The notes: a model not told the origin generated them from the sequence alone. Shown: positions 25,686 through 34,870, numbered from the stretch's first letter. The stretch: 61,189 bases of DNA from Acidimicrobiia bacterium (GCA_022821985.1 JAJECP010000001.1:1-61189), one strand, 5' to 3'. Made by a program: numbers and translations.

Positions 25686-27612
25686 CAGTCCCTACCAGCG
25701 TGCGGTAGAGGTCGGCATAGAGACCGTCTGCGGTCAGAAGATCGAGGTGACGACCCTGCTCGACGAGACGCCCGTGATCGAGCACCAGGATCTGGTCGGC
25801 ATCGGCGATGGTCGAGAGACGGTGCGCGATGACCACCGCGGTGCGACCGGCGAGCGCCGTCGCGAGCGCGCTCTGCACCAGCGCCTCGTTCTCGCTGTCG
25901 AGGTGACTCGTGGCCTCGTCGAGCACCACGATCGCAGGATGCTTCAACAGCACCCGCGCAATGGCGAGACGCTGTTTCTCGCCGCCGGAGAGCCGGTAGC
26001 CGCGCTCGCCCACGACGGTGCTCCAGCCCTCCGGCAGGCTCTCGATCAGCTCGTCGATGTGCGCCGCCCGGCAAGCCGCGACAAGTTCCCCGTCGGTCGC
26101 GCCCGGTCGCGCATAGCGCAGGTTGGCGGCGATGGTGTCGTGGAACAGGTGCGGATCCTGCGAGACGACACCGATGTGAGATCGCAGCGATGCCGACGTG
26201 ACGTCGCGCACATCGTGCCCGTCGATGGACACGGCGCCGCTGTCGACGTCGTACAGCCTCGCGATCAGCGCAGCCAGCGTCGTCTTGCCGGCGCCTGACG
26301 GTCCGACGAGCGCAACCGTCTGGCCCGGCTCGATGACTGCGGACACCCTGTCGAGCACCGGACCCGTCGCAGGGTCGCTGTGCTGCTGGGGCGTCGCAGG
26401 TGCCCCGCTGTGCTGCTGAGGCGTCGCAGGTGCTCCGCTGTGCTGCTGGGGCGTCGCAGGTGCTCCGCCCAGCTCGAGCAGCATCTGGCTGTCGGCGGCG
26501 GGGTAGGTGAAGGTCACGTCGTGCAGCTCGATCCGACCGTCCACGGCGTCGAGTTCGACGGCGTCTGAGCGATCGGCAATCGGGTTCGGCAGGTCGAGCA
26601 CCGCAAACACGCGCTCGAACGAGACCAGCGCTGTCATCACGTCGACCCGGGCGTTCGTGAGGCTGGTCAGCGGCATGTAGATCCGCACCACCATCAGCCC
26701 CATGGCCACCAGCGTCCCGACCGTGAGCGCGCCGGAAATCACCAGATGCGCTCCGACCCAGTACAGCATCGCGGCCCCGACGGCCCCCACCAGGCTGAGG
26801 CCGATGAAGAACGCTCGCCCGTAGAGCGCACTGCGCACACCGATATCGCGCACGGTCCGCGCCGAGCGGCTGAACCCGGCCCGCTCGATGTCATGCCGCC
26901 CGAACAGCTTGACCAGCAGCGCGCCGGCCACATTCAAGCGCTCGGTCATCACGGTGTTCATCGCGGCGTTGTGTTCCATGCTCTGGCGCGTCAACGCTTG
27001 CAGCCGTCGGCCCACTCGCTTCGTCGGTGCGATGAACACCGGCAGCAGCGCCAGCGCGAGCAGCGTCAGGCGCCACTCCAGCGCCAGCATGGCCACCAAC
27101 GTCGTGGCGAGCACGATCGTGTTGGATACCACCGAGCTGAGCGTGCCGGTGAACGCCCGTTGGGCGCCGATGACGTCGTTGTTCATGCGGCTGATCAACG
27201 ACCCAGTCTGCACGTGGGTGAAGAACGCGATCGGCATCCGCTGCACGTGGTCGTACAGGCCGACTCGCAGGTCGAAGATGAGTCCTTCGCCGATGCGCGC
27301 CGACCACCAGCGCTCGATGAACGACAGGCCGGCCTCGCAGAAGGCTGCGGCCACGATGATCGCGGCCAGCACGTTGAGCTGCCACCGGTCTCCCGCCGGG
27401 ATGGCCTCGTCGATGATGCGCCCGAACAGGATCGGCGGCACCAGGAACGCCAGTGCGCCGAGCAGTTGTGCTGCGAGGAATCCCGACAGCATCATCCGGT
27501 ACGGCCGTGCCAAGGCCGCTGCCCGGCGGACGGTGCCCGGCGCTATGTGACGTCCTTCCACACCGGCTGGGTCGTGCCCCATCGCGCCGTGTGCCGATGC
27601 CATCGACTGCAT
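25663..27612 (-). CDS. ABC exporter (fused permease and ATPase)
   Basis: A roughly 649-residue half-transporter of the MsbA/LmrA type that would act as a dimer to export lipids, peptides or drugs. A six-helix membrane domain covers about 35-320. The ATPase domain has Walker A GPSGAGKTT, Q-loop VVSQDPHLFHD, signature YRLSGGEKQRLAIARV, Walker B IVVLDEAT and H-loop AHRLST. Between the first ATPase strands and Walker A there is an insertion of three exact GAPATPQQHS repeats encoded by a 30-bp minisatellite. The start is uncertain among GTG 27621, ATG 27612 and ATG 27603; none has a strong ribosome-binding site. It is coupled to the VanY-like gene downstream. Confidence 0.92.
   Translation of the reverse strand: MQSMASAHGAMGHDPAGVEGRHIAPGTVRRAAALARPYRMMLSGFLAAQLLGALAFLVPPILFGRIIDEAIPAGDRWQLNVLAAIIVAAAFCEAGLSFIERWWSARIGEGLIFDLRVGLYDHVQRMPIAFFTHVQTGSLISRMNNDVIGAQRAFTGTLSSVVSNTIVLATTLVAMLALEWRLTLLALALLPVFIAPTKRVGRRLQALTRQSMEHNAAMNTVMTERLNVAGALLVKLFGRHDIERAGFSRSARTVRDIGVRSALYGRAFFIGLSLVGAVGAAMLYWVGAHLVISGALTVGTLVAMGLMVVRIYMPLTSLTNARVDVMTALVSFERVFAVLDLPNPIADRSDAVELDAVDGRIELHDVTFTYPAADSQMLLELGGAPATPQQHSGAPATPQQHSGAPATPQQHSDPATGPVLDRVSAVIEPGQTVALVGPSGAGKTTLAALIARLYDVDSGAVSIDGHDVRDVTSASLRSHIGVVSQDPHLFHDTIAANLRYARPGATDGELVAACRAAHIDELIESLPEGWSTVVGERGYRLSGGEKQRLAIARVLLKHPAIVVLDEATSHLDSENEALVQSALATALAGRTAVVIAHRLSTIADADQILVLDHGRLVEQGRHLDLLTADGLYADLYRTLVGTDEPAVVA
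26380..26469. repeat. 30-bp minisatellite, three units, inside the ABC exporter gene
   Basis: Units 26380-26409, 26410-26439 and 26440-26469 differ from each other by one to three bases. The unit is in frame and encodes GAPATPQQHS on the minus strand. Near-identity of units points to recent expansion by slippage, so copy number may vary between strains. Confidence 0.9.
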
Positions 27613-27667
27613 GGATCGCACGATACGAGCCGCGAGCTATGACGCTTGTGCGGTGAGGCGTGGGTGC

Positions 27668-28648
27668 TCAGACGTAGGGCCAGCGGCGCTTTGAGGCTGC
27701 CGGACTGGCCGCGGAGCCATCGGGTCGGTCCGGCTGAGTGAGTGCCCAGCGGCGGCGCCACGCGGATGCGGTGGGGCCCTCGAGGCCCGGGCTGTCGGCG
27801 CTGTGCAGGCGCCGGCGGGCGGCGAACCAGTTGCCCGTGGCGGTCTCGTCGGCGAGCCCCTCCACCGCGGCTTGCAGCCGCCGGGTGAAGCGGCGGTTGT
27901 TCTCGCCTTCGTCGAAGCTCAGCGGGCGGCCGAAATTGATCACCGAGCGGGCTCGTCGGGGCCACGCACGGCCCTTGCGCAGGATGTCGAAGGTGCCCCG
28001 GATGTGCACGGGCACCACCGGCACGCCTGCCTGCTTGGCCAGGAAGGCCGCACCGGGCCGGAATTGCTGACCCCAGCCGTCGCGGGAACGGCCTCCCTCC
28101 GGGTAGATCACGAGACTCCAGCCGCTGCGCAGCAGCGTCACCGCCTTGTCGATGGTGCGACGGTTGAGTGCGGTTCGCTCGATGGGGATGGCGCCGACGA
28201 ACAGCGCAGAGATCGCCGAGGTCGCCCGGTTCCCGAAGAAATAGTCGGCCGCAGCGCCGACTACGAGCCGGTTGCACCACGGTTCGGGAACGGAGGTGGC
28301 GATGACCGCCGTATCGACATGGCTCTGGTGGTTCGCTGCGAACACCGCCGGACCGGCGAGTTCGCTGAGACGGTCCACGCCCTTGATCGTCGGCTGGGCG
28401 TAGTAGCGCACCAGCGTGCGGACAATCGTGTCGCGCGCCACCCGTCGGGCAACCCGAGCCGGGAAGCGCCGAGCCCAGTCGGTGTCGTAGTTGGCGCCGG
28501 CATTGACCGGCAGGGGCGTCTGGCCCCGAGGGGTTGCCGCCGCCCGCAGTGGGAATTCGGCGCCGCGCATGATGCGAGTCACCGACGCCCTCGTGCGCTG
28601 AGCGCGCTTGGCCCCGAGGTGGGAGATCCCCGGCTTCTCAGACGACAT
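27668..28648 (-). CDS. 1-acyl-glycerol-3-phosphate acyltransferase (PlsC/LPLAT family)
   Basis: A 326-residue acyltransferase. The catalytic NHQSHVD (NHx4D block I) lies near 109-115, the glycerol-phosphate-binding block appears as IPIERT, and block III as YPEGGRSRDGWGQQF near 182-196, where FPEGTRS is usual. It should transfer a fatty acyl chain to a lysophospholipid or related lipid at the membrane. The ATG overlaps the end of the LarA-like gene by 11 bases, making it the third gene of an operon with the acyl-CoA reductase fusion. A basic, unstructured C-terminal tail of about 50 residues follows the domain. Confidence 0.88.
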   Translation of the reverse strand: MSSEKPGISHLGAKRAQRTRASVTRIMRGAEFPLRAAATPRGQTPLPVNAGANYDTDWARRFPARVARRVARDTIVRTLVRYYAQPTIKGVDRLSELAGPAVFAANHQSHVDTAVIATSVPEPWCNRLVVGAAADYFFGNRATSAISALFVGAIPIERTALNRRTIDKAVTLLRSGWSLVIYPEGGRSRDGWGQQFRPGAAFLAKQAGVPVVPVHIRGTFDILRKGRAWPRRARSVINFGRPLSFDEGENNRRFTRRLQAAVEGLADETATGNWFAARRRLHSADSPGLEGPTASAWRRRWALTQPDRPDGSAASPAASKRRWPYV

Positions 28649-30227
28649 CGGCCATCAGCATGGGCGGATTGTGAAAATGCGTGATCGACGGGTCGCGCCC
28701 GACCACGTCGGTTGCCATCTCGAGCGCGTCATTCATCGTCGAAGCCGAACGGAAACCCATGCGCTGGGTAGCGGCCTTGTCGCCGCCGACGATGATCACC
28801 CCGCCAAGATGCTCAAGCGCATGTGCGCACCAGTACCACATGTAGAACGGGTGAACACCGTGGTAGGCGTACGAGGTGCGGTACAGGTGCCGGTACCACT
28901 CGTCCTCCGCGTAGCGCTTCTCGTACCGGTGCTCGATGACCGCCGGATCGGTGGTGTCGGCGAGCACCTCTTCGAAGAAGTCGATGTAGCTGGGATGGTG
29001 CACCGGGTGGAACTCCCACGGCGTGGGGTGCGTCATGATCGCCACGCCGCCGTGGCGGACGAGCGGCTTGCCCCGGTACAGGTTGAAGAAGTAGCCGAGA
29101 CCCAGGCACGCCACCAGGATCGGGTTCATGATCGAGTTGACGTTGTAGGGGCAGATGTAGGGCAGCCCCATCGTCAGCACGTCGGTCTGGCCTTCCACCC
29201 GCACCAAGTGCTGGCGGTAGACGTTCTCCAGCGTCTGGCGGTGCACGGCCTCGACCTCGCCGGCCTGCACGGATGTCAGCCCGTACGGTGCCCGGATGCC
29301 TTGGAAGATGCGCCGGGCCTGTCGGCGGGACATCAGGTCGAGCGCCGTCTTGGTGCCCATCAGCATCATGCGGTCTCGCGGCGTCATCTCCCACTCGCGC
29401 CGCTTCAGGAAGTCGTACGGCGACGGGAATTCGTTGTTGTTGAGCGTGGTCTCGATCTGGAACACCTTCACACCGGCTTCTGCCAGCAGGCGTCCCTGGC
29501 GCCAGTTGCGAGTGTGCAGCTCCGAGCTCTCGGGGTCCATGAACGATGTCGAGTGCAGCATCGTGTGCACGTTGTGGTGGTGGCGCAGGGCCGTGTAGGG
29601 CGACAGGCCGGTGGCGACGCTCTTGTGGCCGCCGTCCATCGACACCAGGTTGATGTTGACGTACACCAGCAGGTCCGACTCGGCGGCGCGCTTGGAGATC
29701 ACCACCTCCTCGCCGGCGTCGGTGGTGCCGAGGTGGGTGAGCGCATCGGGGTCCTCGGCGTCGAAGTTGTAGAGCTGGCCGTGGGGGGCGAAGGCGTCGT
29801 ACACGCGGTCGCCGACCGCGTGGCGCAGCTCTGCTTCGGTCATGCGGCGATGCAGCGCCAGGGCGGCGATGAGTTCGACGTCGTCGACGCCGGCGGCGGC
29901 CGCCATGTCCAGGACCTGCTCGATGATCCGGCCGCGGATGTCGGGGGCGGCCATCGGGGGCAGCGGCAGGGAGAGGTCGTCGAAGGCGATGGTCAGCTTC
30001 ATGCCTGGCTGCATGTATGCGGCGAGGGGGTCGCGATCGCCCAGCGGATTGGAGAGGGCTTCGGCGATGGCACGCTCGGGATCGCGCACCGGATCCAGCG
30101 GCTCGTTGGGATAGACGACCCGGCTGCCGACCGGCAGCTTCTCCAGACGGAGCCCCTCGCCGTGGTGGAACAGGATCGGCGGGGTGGTGCGATCCACCTC
30201 GAGCACGAGGCCCTTGCGCGCGGTCAC
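28638..30227 (-). CDS. LarA-like (DUF2088, lactate racemase N-domain) protein
   Basis: A 529-residue protein related to the nickel-pincer lactate racemase LarA. The N-terminal domain shows TIAFDDLSLPLPP, the counterpart of the LarA DxxRP motif, and IAALALHRRMTEAELRHAVG, the counterpart of the LarA HR-x-T-x-E-E block. A histidine-rich ALRHHHNVHTMLHS follows a DGGHKSVATGLSP loop near residue 245-260. The reaction is likely racemisation or another hydride chemistry on a 2-hydroxy acid, but no LarB/C/E cofactor genes are in the window. The GTG start is fixed by a GTGA overlap with the upstream fusion gene's stop. It sits in an operon with an acyl-CoA reductase and an acyltransferase, suggesting a lipid substrate. 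Confidence 0.78.
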   Translation of the reverse strand: MTARKGLVLEVDRTTPPILFHHGEGLRLEKLPVGSRVVYPNEPLDPVRDPERAIAEALSNPLGDRDPLAAYMQPGMKLTIAFDDLSLPLPPMAAPDIRGRIIEQVLDMAAAAGVDDVELIAALALHRRMTEAELRHAVGDRVYDAFAPHGQLYNFDAEDPDALTHLGTTDAGEEVVISKRAAESDLLVYVNINLVSMDGGHKSVATGLSPYTALRHHHNVHTMLHSTSFMDPESSELHTRNWRQGRLLAEAGVKVFQIETTLNNNEFPSPYDFLKRREWEMTPRDRMMLMGTKTALDLMSRRQARRIFQGIRAPYGLTSVQAGEVEAVHRQTLENVYRQHLVRVEGQTDVLTMGLPYICPYNVNSIMNPILVACLGLGYFFNLYRGKPLVRHGGVAIMTHPTPWEFHPVHHPSYIDFFEEVLADTTDPAVIEHRYEKRYAEDEWYRHLYRTSYAYHGVHPFYMWYWCAHALEHLGGVIIVGGDKAATQRMGFRSASTMNDALEMATDVVGRDPSITHFHNPPMLMADVV

Positions 30228-32602
30228 CGTACTGACCCTGCGACGCGGGCCCTGCGGGACCGGTGCGTGCGGTCGAGCCGGTCGGTGTTGGCGCGAACCC
30301 GGAACGGCGGCGCTATGGGCAGCAGTGGCCGGGGGCCGCCGGGTGAGCGCTCCCAGTTCTCGCACAGCCATCCCCGCTTGTCGGCGATGGTCACGAGCCG
30401 GGTCTCCGGATTGACCGCCACCGGATAGCCCACGGCCTCCAGCATGGGCATGTCCGAAGCTGCATCGGCATACGCCACGCCCTGTGCCAAGTCGAGTCCT
30501 TCCTCCGCGGCCCAGTCCACCATCATCTGGGCGCGCACCTCGCCGGTGGGCGGCACGTCGATCATCTCGCCGGTATAGCGCCCTTCGCGGCTGTCGATGC
30601 GTGCAGCGATGATGTGGTCGAACAACGGCGCCAGCGGCTGGACCGCCAGCTCGAGCGCACCGGTGATGAGCACCGTGCGATGTCCGGCGGCTCGATGCTC
30701 ACGCACTCGTCGCAGCCCCGCCGGGAACGCCTTGGTCAAGAACAGGTGACTGAGCATCTCCGCCGCATCGGCGTCGAGCTGGCCTACCGGCGCACCCTTG
30801 TAACGCCGGTAGAAGTAGCGCAGGAAATCGGTGCGGTCGCGGCGGTCCCTTCGCCACAGGCCGGGTGTCTCTGCGAGGGTGCGCAGGGCGAAGCGCACTC
30901 GCTGGGGCGTGTCGAGCCGCCGGGTTGCGAGCCATGCGTAGGTCTCGACCACGTTGCTGGCGATCAGGGTGTTCTCGAGGTCGAATGCGGCGAAGTGGCG
31001 TGCTGGGTCCAGCACGGCGGTGCGCAGGCGCTCGTTGCGGCTCGGCCCGGTGCGGGGTTGGGGCGTGGTTTTGACTCGTGCCTGGGCGATCACGGTCGGC
31101 AGGTGAACTTCGGCGATGTAGTCGGCCCAGTCGATGACCCGGGGGTCGAAGCCGAACCGTTCGCGGTCAGCCGCAGGCAGCGATTCCCACAGCTCGGTCG
31201 TGCGGTCGATCTCGTACAGCGCTTCGCATTTGCCGTATGCGCCGTACAGCAGGACGTAGTCGCGGATCTGCTCGAGTCCGGCTCGCCGCTGCGCGAGCCG
31301 GATGGTGAAGTCGTTGCGGCCGCGCATCGGCAGGCGGTGCACCACCTTCTCTGCCGTGTTGAACAGCGACATGGCCCGATCGAGCTGCTCTTCCAGACCG
31401 CTCGCTCCGGCGTAGTTCCACTGGGTGCTGGCCGTCGGATGACCCTTGGCGTCATAGACGGGGTGGTCTTGGAACCACTGCATGGTCGTCTCGGTGAGCA
31501 CTTTGAAGCGCAATGGGTTCACCGCACCCGAGGCCACCTGGAAGATCTCCGGCTCGGGCACCGGCCCTCGTGCCGCGACGGCGATGATCGCCGCGGCAAC
31601 CATGTCGACCGGGATGACGTCGATGATGCCTTCGGGGTAGCCCGGGAAGGTGTCGAGCTCGCCCTTGGCGAACGACACGAACAGCGGCTCGGCCATGCGG
31701 AAGCCACGGATCCAGCCCGGCGACGGCTCGGCGAAGGCCGATTCGATGATGGATGGGCGAACGATGGAGATGGGCACATCGCCTTGCAGCTCCACCAGCG
31801 CCTGCTCGCCCAGCGCCTTCGAATACGTATAGACGTCGGGCCATCCCAACGAGGTCGCGCGGCTGCGGCCGGCGGTGATCATCTCGGTGTCCACCCATTC
31901 CCGACGCAACTGCTCGGTTTTGGCGGCCAGCAGCGGCAGGCCGGCGGGGCCGAGTTCCTCGCGCGCGTCGCGATGGAAGCGGCGCAGGCGCTCGGGGGAG
32001 CGGCTGGCGGCGTCGAGATCGGCGCGGGTGCGGCGCGCTGCCGACACCTCAGCTCGCCAGTCGACATCCATCGAGAACGGCGTGTCGGCTAGGAATACCT
32101 CGGCCGCTGAACCCCGCCGATTTCCGGCGACATAGCACGTCGACACCGCGATGAAATGCGGCGTAGCGCCTTGGGACTGGCAGGCTTCCAGCAATCGGTT
32201 GGGACCGAGCAGATTGGTCTCGATCGATGCGTCCAGCGGGCTGTCGAAGCTGACGGTGGCGGCCGCGTGGATGATGACGTCGCAGCCGCAGAGCAGCTTG
32301 AGATCGCTGGGCGAGAGGCCGAGGCCGTCGACACTCACATCGCCGGAAACCGCCGTGATGCGCCGGCTGCAGATCTCATCGAAGTCGCTGCCCCACGCCG
32401 TACGGAGGCGTTCGAAAGCGTCGTTGCGCAGAATCTCGCGCTGTACGCGCCGGTTCACGTCGGTGCGGCGGCCCGGCCGCACCAGCAGCACCAGCTCGCA
32501 ATCGGGCACCGAGCGCAGCAGCCGCTCGACGAGCGCCGTGCCCAAGAAACCGGTTGACCCGGTGATGGCGATGCGCTTTGCGGACAACGCGTCGGCGATC
32601 AC
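30224..32602 (-). CDS. Fusion of fatty acyl-CoA reductase-like SDR and HAD-IB phosphatase
   Basis: A 792-residue two-domain protein. The N-terminal 500 residues are an extended short-chain dehydrogenase of the male-sterility/fatty-acyl-CoA-reductase type: GSTGFLG at 15-21, IIHAAATVSFD, and the catalytic YTYSK with Lys. The C-terminal 250 residues are an HAD-IB phosphatase with motif I DLENT at about 541-545 (second Asp of the usual DxDx[TV] replaced by Glu), ITGA for motif II, and YADAASDMPML for motif IV. The fusion suggests reduction of a fatty acyl-CoA coupled to removal of a phosphate, as in making fatty alcohol-derived or ether lipids; this is inference. The start is GTG at 32600-32602 with weak ribosome-binding sequence. 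It is first of a three-gene operon. Confidence 0.85.
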   Translation of the reverse strand: MIADALSAKRIAITGSTGFLGTALVERLLRSVPDCELVLLVRPGRRTDVNRRVQREILRNDAFERLRTAWGSDFDEICSRRITAVSGDVSVDGLGLSPSDLKLLCGCDVIIHAAATVSFDSPLDASIETNLLGPNRLLEACQSQGATPHFIAVSTCYVAGNRRGSAAEVFLADTPFSMDVDWRAEVSAARRTRADLDAASRSPERLRRFHRDAREELGPAGLPLLAAKTEQLRREWVDTEMITAGRSRATSLGWPDVYTYSKALGEQALVELQGDVPISIVRPSIIESAFAEPSPGWIRGFRMAEPLFVSFAKGELDTFPGYPEGIIDVIPVDMVAAAIIAVAARGPVPEPEIFQVASGAVNPLRFKVLTETTMQWFQDHPVYDAKGHPTASTQWNYAGASGLEEQLDRAMSLFNTAEKVVHRLPMRGRNDFTIRLAQRRAGLEQIRDYVLLYGAYGKCEALYEIDRTTELWESLPAADRERFGFDPRVIDWADYIAEVHLPTVIAQARVKTTPQPRTGPSRNERLRTAVLDPARHFAAFDLENTLIASNVVETYAWLATRRLDTPQRVRFALRTLAETPGLWRRDRRDRTDFLRYFYRRYKGAPVGQLDADAAEMLSHLFLTKAFPAGLRRVREHRAAGHRTVLITGALELAVQPLAPLFDHIIAARIDSREGRYTGEMIDVPPTGEVRAQMMVDWAAEEGLDLAQGVAYADAASDMPMLEAVGYPVAVNPETRLVTIADKRGWLCENWERSPGGPRPLLPIAPPFRVRANTDRLDRTHRSRRARVAGSVR

Positions 32603-32665
32603 GACGTGTTGTTTAGCCCCATCGGGCGCCAGATACGCGCACGACCACCCAATTCGCCCATCAGC

Positions 32666-33652
32666 TCAGTTTGTGGACAGCTCGGCGAAGAGCCGGGCGC
32701 ACGCCCTGACGGCTCGCCAGCCGCATGACAGGGCGTACCGCTCGTAGTCGCTTCCGGGGGGTCCGAAGGTGGCCAGGTCGCGGCAGGCCGGCGCATCGGC
32801 GGCGCCGCAGCGTTCCCACAACTGATCGAGGTACTCGTCGTCGCCGGGTGGCGGATCCTGGGGCGACCGGCCAGCCAGTGCTGGCGGAGCGCCGTCGTCG
32901 CCCACCAGCAAAACGCAGTCTCGTGTGGTGCGGCCGCCGCAGGTCCAGCCAAAGCTGGCGTAGGCCGAACCGCCTGGTGCCGACAGCACCAGCTGCGAGC
33001 AGGCACGGCTGCTGCCGTCGCCGCAAGCCGCCCACCAGCCGTCCAATTCGGGAATGTTCCCTGGCGCGGGAGACTCGGGATCGAATTCGATGCCGAGCAG
33101 GCCGGCGTCGGCGCCCGGATCGCCGAGCAACACGCTGCAGTGCAGGTTCTCGCGCCCCCCACAGCTGAATGCGAAGGCCTCATAGTCGCTGCCCGCGGGC
33201 GACTCGTACAGCAGGGCATTGCAGGCGCTGGCCGAGCCCTGCCCGCACACCACCCAGAGCTCGTCGAGTGCTGGATCATCTCCGGGCGGGCTGTCGTCTG
33301 GATCGAAGAGCGCAGGCGCGCGCACCAGCGCTGCGGGCAAGGCCGCGTCACGCTCCTGCGCAGGGGAGCGCACTCCGGTGTCCGGCGGTGTCGTGGATCG
33401 TGGAGCGCCAGTGTCGAGCGCGCAGATGTCGCGGGCGATGTCGGCGAGCGGTTCATCAGCGGGTTCGAGCGGCAGTGACAGCTCCGCCGCATCGGCCAAG
33501 CCGAGGGCGGCGGCCAGGCGCTCGCGCTCGCATGCCGTGAGGTCGTCACGGCTGCTCGACTCACCGCCGCTGGGCGTCAGCCCCGAACCGCTGCAGGCCG
33601 CCGACAGCAGCACTGCCACAGCGCACGCGCCGAGCGCCCGGCGCAACGTCAC
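32666..33652 (-). CDS. Lipoprotein with three tandem cysteine-rich repeats
   Basis: A 328-residue exported lipoprotein: from the GTG at 33650-33652 the N-terminus reads TLRRALGACAVAVLLSAAC, with lipobox LSAAC. After a spacer come three repeats of about 55-60 residues with the pattern LDxLWxxCGxGxxxACxxLxxxxPxGSxYxxFxxxCGxR plus one more Cys, four cysteines each, probably disulfide-bonded. Similar units are common in actinobacterial secreted proteins of unknown function. A longer ATG frame from 33706 exists but reads through a duplicated junction and would bury the signal peptide. It follows ddl on the same strand. Outer-envelope binding or structural role is a guess. Confidence 0.72.
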   Translation of the reverse strand: MTLRRALGACAVAVLLSAACSGSGLTPSGGESSSRDDLTACERERLAAALGLADAAELSLPLEPADEPLADIARDICALDTGAPRSTTPPDTGVRSPAQERDAALPAALVRAPALFDPDDSPPGDDPALDELWVVCGQGSASACNALLYESPAGSDYEAFAFSCGGRENLHCSVLLGDPGADAGLLGIEFDPESPAPGNIPELDGWWAACGDGSSRACSQLVLSAPGGSAYASFGWTCGGRTTRDCVLLVGDDGAPPALAGRSPQDPPPGDDEYLDQLWERCGAADAPACRDLATFGPPGSDYERYALSCGWRAVRACARLFAELSTN

Positions 33653-33730
33653 GCCAGCTTCGTGACTGTGCTGCCGGGCCGCTGCGCTGGCGGTGCGGCG
33701 GAACATCGGCGCAGCGTCACGCCAGCTTCG
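33641..33730. repeat. 22-bp direct repeat from a duplication at the ddl/lipoprotein junction
   Basis: 33641-33662 and 33709-33730 are identical at 21 of 22 positions, 68 bases apart. Copy one contains the lipoprotein GTG start; copy two contains the ddl stop. Each copy reads GCGTGAC on the minus strand, so a former GTGA stop/start overlap appears to have been duplicated. Confidence 0.7.
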
Positions 33731-34841
33731 CGGCGATGGACCCCACGGAGCGCAGGGCTGTGCCGTCGGCGCCTTGGGTGACGAAGCGGCGTGTGGGCCC
33801 GTCCAGCGCCTCGGCGATGAGGTCGTCGAGCAGCTCGATGAGGCTGTCGCCCTCGTGCGACCAGAAGTACCAGCTCAGCGAGCCGGGAATCGGGTTGATC
33901 TCGTTCACCCACAACCCGCTCGGGTCGTCGCCGCCATCCCAGAGGAAATCGATGCGCATGACCGACCGGGCCATCACGAGGTGGCTTACTTCCACCGCCG
34001 CCGCGCGAAGGGATGACTCGATGGCTGCGGGCAGCACGGCAGGCAGCTCCCGTGGCGCCGTGGCCATGCCGCCCCCGCCTGTCAGGTACTTCTCGGCGTA
34101 GGTGTAGATCGTGCTGTCGCTCCGCAGCGGCCGTTCCACGGCGCTCAGCCGCAGCTCCGGCCAGGTGCGTACGGAGATGTTCAGGTCGGTGATGTCGCTG
34201 AGGTAGCGCTGCACGACAGCGCCGTCACGCAGCAGCGGCGACGAACGCGCCAGCGCCCGCGCCGTCGCGAGGTCGTCCACAATCTCGATGCCGATGGAAG
34301 ACCCGCCGAAACGAGGCTTGACGATCAGCGGAACGCCGGCCAGATCTGCCGAGGCATCATCGTTCGGTGACTCTTCGGTGAGCAGCCAGAGCGGCAGCGT
34401 GGGCAGCCCGGCCGCTTCGGTGGCACCGCTGAACGCCAGCTTGTCCATGCAGATAGCGGCGCTGCGCTGCCCTGGACCGGTGTATGCCAAGCCGGCCAGG
34501 TCCAACAGGGCCGGCAAGCCGCCGTCCTCGCCCGGGCCGCCGTGACAGCAATTGACGACGACGTCGACCGGCACTGGCCGGCGACGCCGGTCCGCACGGA
34601 CAAATCCGCCGCCGGGGCGTGCTGCGGGCTCGATCTCCGATGCCGAGCGCGGCAGACCCTCGGCGAAGGCCGACGCCTCGATATCGGGCGGCACTTCGTG
34701 CCAGGTGCCGACCGGCGACCAGTACAGCGCCACCGGGTTGCGCCCGGCATCGGCAAGCGCATGCACCGCCTGCAAACCCGTGAGGATCGAGATGTCGTGC
34801 TCAGGCGACGGTCCGCCGAAACACACGCCGGGACGGGTCAT
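33717..34841 (-). CDS. ddl: D-alanine--D-alanine ligase family protein (ATP-grasp)
   Basis: A 374-residue ATP-grasp ligase predicted to join two D-alanines for peptidoglycan precursors. Visible are the N-terminal VCFGGPSPEHDIS motif, NCCHGGPGEDGGLPALLDLAGLAYTG near 98-123, the flexible loop with VKPRFGGSSIGIEI, and the metal-binding MRIDFLWD...LWVNEINPIPGSL end. It follows the MurF-like ligase gene by 29 bases on the same strand, and MurF uses the Ddl product, so the pair makes and attaches D-Ala-D-Ala. It may be a second copy apart from the main division cluster. The lipoprotein gene follows. Confidence 0.9.
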   Translation of the reverse strand: MTRPGVCFGGPSPEHDISILTGLQAVHALADAGRNPVALYWSPVGTWHEVPPDIEASAFAEGLPRSASEIEPAARPGGGFVRADRRRRPVPVDVVVNCCHGGPGEDGGLPALLDLAGLAYTGPGQRSAAICMDKLAFSGATEAAGLPTLPLWLLTEESPNDDASADLAGVPLIVKPRFGGSSIGIEIVDDLATARALARSSPLLRDGAVVQRYLSDITDLNISVRTWPELRLSAVERPLRSDSTIYTYAEKYLTGGGGMATAPRELPAVLPAAIESSLRAAAVEVSHLVMARSVMRIDFLWDGGDDPSGLWVNEINPIPGSLSWYFWSHEGDSLIELLDDLIAEALDGPTRRFVTQGADGTALRSVGSIAAKLA

Positions 34842-34870
34842 GGAGCCATGTTCTCATGGACCGGAGGCGG

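Noticed and set aside
26380..26469. CRISPR-like array
   Set aside because: The 30-bp units are contiguous, with no spacers, and are in frame within an ABC exporter gene.
32670..32690. Further DnaA box (TGTGGACA) near 32.67 kb
   Set aside because: A single partial match inside the lipoprotein coding end, expected by chance.
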